From NCBI GenBank assembly GCA_028278625.1, contig JANQDY010000085.1, forward strand, positions 1-64,000: DNA of 64,000 bases, written 5' to 3'. Made by a program: the position numbers and the translations under genes. The stretch is from Thermodesulfobacteriota bacterium (GTDB lineage Bacteria; Desulfobacterota; DSM-4660; Desulfatiglandales; Desulfatiglandaceae). Positions 62,637-64,000 of this stretch are shown piece after piece; position 1 is the first letter of the stretch, and each line of letters begins with the position of its first letter. The notes under the pieces were generated by a model. That model ran no database searches. It was given only the letters and a program-made list of their open reading frames with translations, and was not told the origin of the DNA.

Positions 62637-64000
62637 TTATTTGAGTCCCGCCTTTTTTAGGGCATTCATGATGAGCGCCCGTTTCTCTTTGTCTTTGATG
62701 GGCACCGTTTCCCTGAGAATCTCCTGGGAATAACCGGGATTCGCCTTCAGAAGCGCCTCGATCTCGGCCCCTGCCGCCGTGTCACGGCCGGTCTGACTGT
62801 AGACGAAGGCCAGGAAGATATGTGCCGGGATTATCTTGGGGTCTCGGCTCAAGGCTTTTTTGAGTAGGGCGGCGGCTTCATCATACTGCTCCATAAGACT
62901 GTAGGCTTGGCCCAGTCTCAAGAGATACCATGCGGGGTAGTAGGGATTGAGCCGCATTGCTTTTTTGATCATTTCAACAGCCTCTTCCAGTCTGCCGGCC
63001 CAGGTGAGGACATTACCGAGGGTGGCGTAACTGTCCGCATCATTTTTGTTGATGCTGATGGCCGTCTCCAATTGGAGAATCGCTTTTTCATACTCCTTCT
63101 GCCAGAGATAGACGTTTCCCAGCACCCAGTGGGCTTCCGCGAGAGAATCATCAAGGGCAACGGCTTTTTGTGCCATCTGAAGACTCTGTTCCAGCGATGC
63201 GTGGTCCTTGGTCCATCCCAGCATCCATTGAACCAGGTGGGTCCACGCCAAAAGTGCGAAAGCCAGGGCATAGTCGGGATCCAGCCGGACCGATTTTTGA
63301 AACATGCGCAGGGCGTCTTCGCAAGCCTCTTTCGACAGGTGGTCCAGATTCTCCATCCCTCTCAAAAGATGATCGTAGGCATCGACATTCTTCGTCCCTT
63401 TTCGGGCAAGACGTTTGTGCTCGTCCTCCTCCAGTTTCACTGCCAGTGCCGAGACGATTTGATGGGTCACTTCGTCCTGGAGATCAAAAATGTCGGTCAG
63501 CTCCCGGTCGTAGCGTTCGGCCCAGAGATGACCACCCGTCACGGCATCGATCAATTGGGCGGTAATCCGCACTCGATTGCCGCCCTTTCGCACACTCCCT
63601 TCAAGAATGTAGCGGACACCCAATTCCTCGGCCACTTCACGCACCTTCACGGATTTCTTCTTGTAGTAAAAGGTGGAATTGCTGGCGATAACAAAGAGGC
63701 TTGAGATTTTTGAAAGATCCGTAATGATATCTTCCGTGAGCCCGTCGCTGAAGTATTCCTGTTCAGAATCACCGCTTCGATTCACAAAAGGGAGCACGGC
63801 GATGGAAGGCCTGTCGGGATACTTCAGGTTCCTTTCGGTTTTCCTTAAGTCACGATCGAGCGCCAAATCAACACAATAAACACGCACCGGTTCCTCAATG
63901 TTCTTGACACTCTTCTTTCCCAGATAGCTGAACCCAAAGGAAACCTTGTTCTTCACCTGATCATAAACGGTTCCCGAAACGCAAATCCCACCTCCTTCGG
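62637..64000 (-). CDS. Adenylate cyclase-type protein with TPR repeats, 5' part outside window
   Basis: The coding frame continues to the window edge (the last bases read EGGGICVSGTVYDQVKNKVS, the end of a class III cyclase domain). After it come FVNRSGDSEQEYFSDGLTEDI and RYILEGSVRKGGNRVRI, the block found in cyclase/TPR proteins that assemble a membrane domain. About six TPR units follow (YALAFALLAWTHL, SLAEAHWVLGNVYLW and so on). The cyclase catalytic part is outside, so activity cannot be judged. Confidence 0.85.
   Translation of the reverse strand, partial: EGGGICVSGTVYDQVKNKVSFGFSYLGKKSVKNIEEPVRVYCVDLALDRDLRKTERNLKYPDRPSIAVLPFVNRSGDSEQEYFSDGLTEDIITDLSKISSLFVIASNSTFYYKKKSVKVREVAEELGVRYILEGSVRKGGNRVRITAQLIDAVTGGHLWAERYDRELTDIFDLQDEVTHQIVSALAVKLEEDEHKRLARKGTKNVDAYDHLLRGMENLDHLSKEACEDALRMFQKSVRLDPDYALAFALLAWTHLVQWMLGWTKDHASLEQSLQMAQKAVALDDSLAEAHWVLGNVYLWQKEYEKAILQLETAISINKNDADSYATLGNVLTWAGRLEEAVEMIKKAMRLNPYYPAWYLLRLGQAYSLMEQYDEAAALLKKALSRDPKIIPAHIFLAFVYSQTGRDTAAGAEIEALLKANPGYSQEILRETVPIKDKEKRALIMNALKKAGLK

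Overview
The window looks like a chromosomal segment of an anaerobic Gram-negative bacterium, most likely a sulfate-reducer-like member of the Desulfobacterota (Deltaproteobacteria). This rests on gene content and no search was run: a tungstate ABC transporter, a one-piece iron-sulfur (class I) fumarase beside sucCD, a corrinoid protein with a URO-D-type methyltransferase, lipoproteins and an IPTL-CTERM surface protein, and a heme-type sensor with a Cys-rich tail. No rRNA, tRNA, CRISPR array or complete insertion sequence was seen.

Layout. 1-2.2 kb: tupABC-type tungstate uptake (minus strand, ATPase cut by the window edge). 2.3-5.2 kb: a small AbrB/DUF2080-like ORF, a MATE exporter, a VapBC-type toxin-antitoxin pair and a GC-rich gene remnant. 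5.2-15.5 kb: a cell-surface island with two tandem YD-like lipoproteins, a 1296-residue DUF4347/beta-propeller/Fn3/IPTL-CTERM protein whose Shine-Dalgarno region is a run of nine G, two tandem lipoproteins with duplicated leaders, and an orphan Leu/Ile/Val-type binding lipoprotein. 15.5-23.1 kb: fumarase divergent from sucCD, a UbiA/MenA prenyltransferase, a CPBP protease, a heme-type sensor, a DUF1275 protein and an MFS remnant. 23.1-35.4 kb: a same-strand cluster with a GntR regulator, FGGY kinase, corrinoid protein, URO-D methyltransferase, sugar-type ABC transporter, CobW-like GTPase and MFS protein. 35.5-43.1 kb: membrane and secreted proteins, a Cpx-like two-component system with a divergent Spy/CpxP-like protein, a Tat-type flavodoxin and a lipoprotein. 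43.2-61.9 kb: a phosphate region. 61.9-64 kb: an unknown membrane-anchored protein and the end of an adenylate-cyclase/TPR protein.

Two systems stand out. First, six sites carry the same 11-bp-period direct repeat (CTAAC plus six variable bases, two or three copies). They lie before pstC, a decayed phoU-like gene, a pstS-like/PiT/PRC-barrel unit, a secreted HAD phosphatase, an EAL-CBS-GGDEF protein and a small zinc-ribbon protein. I read this as a variant Pho box defining a local phosphate-starvation regulon that reaches into c-di-GMP signalling. Second, the 25-34 kb cluster joins sugar-type uptake and a sugar-type kinase to a corrinoid protein and a URO-D methyltransferase. This suggests corrinoid-dependent demethylation of an O-methylated sugar or cyclitol. 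It has a consensus-like promoter overlapped by a near-perfect palindrome and a regulator gene that may be transcribed without a leader.
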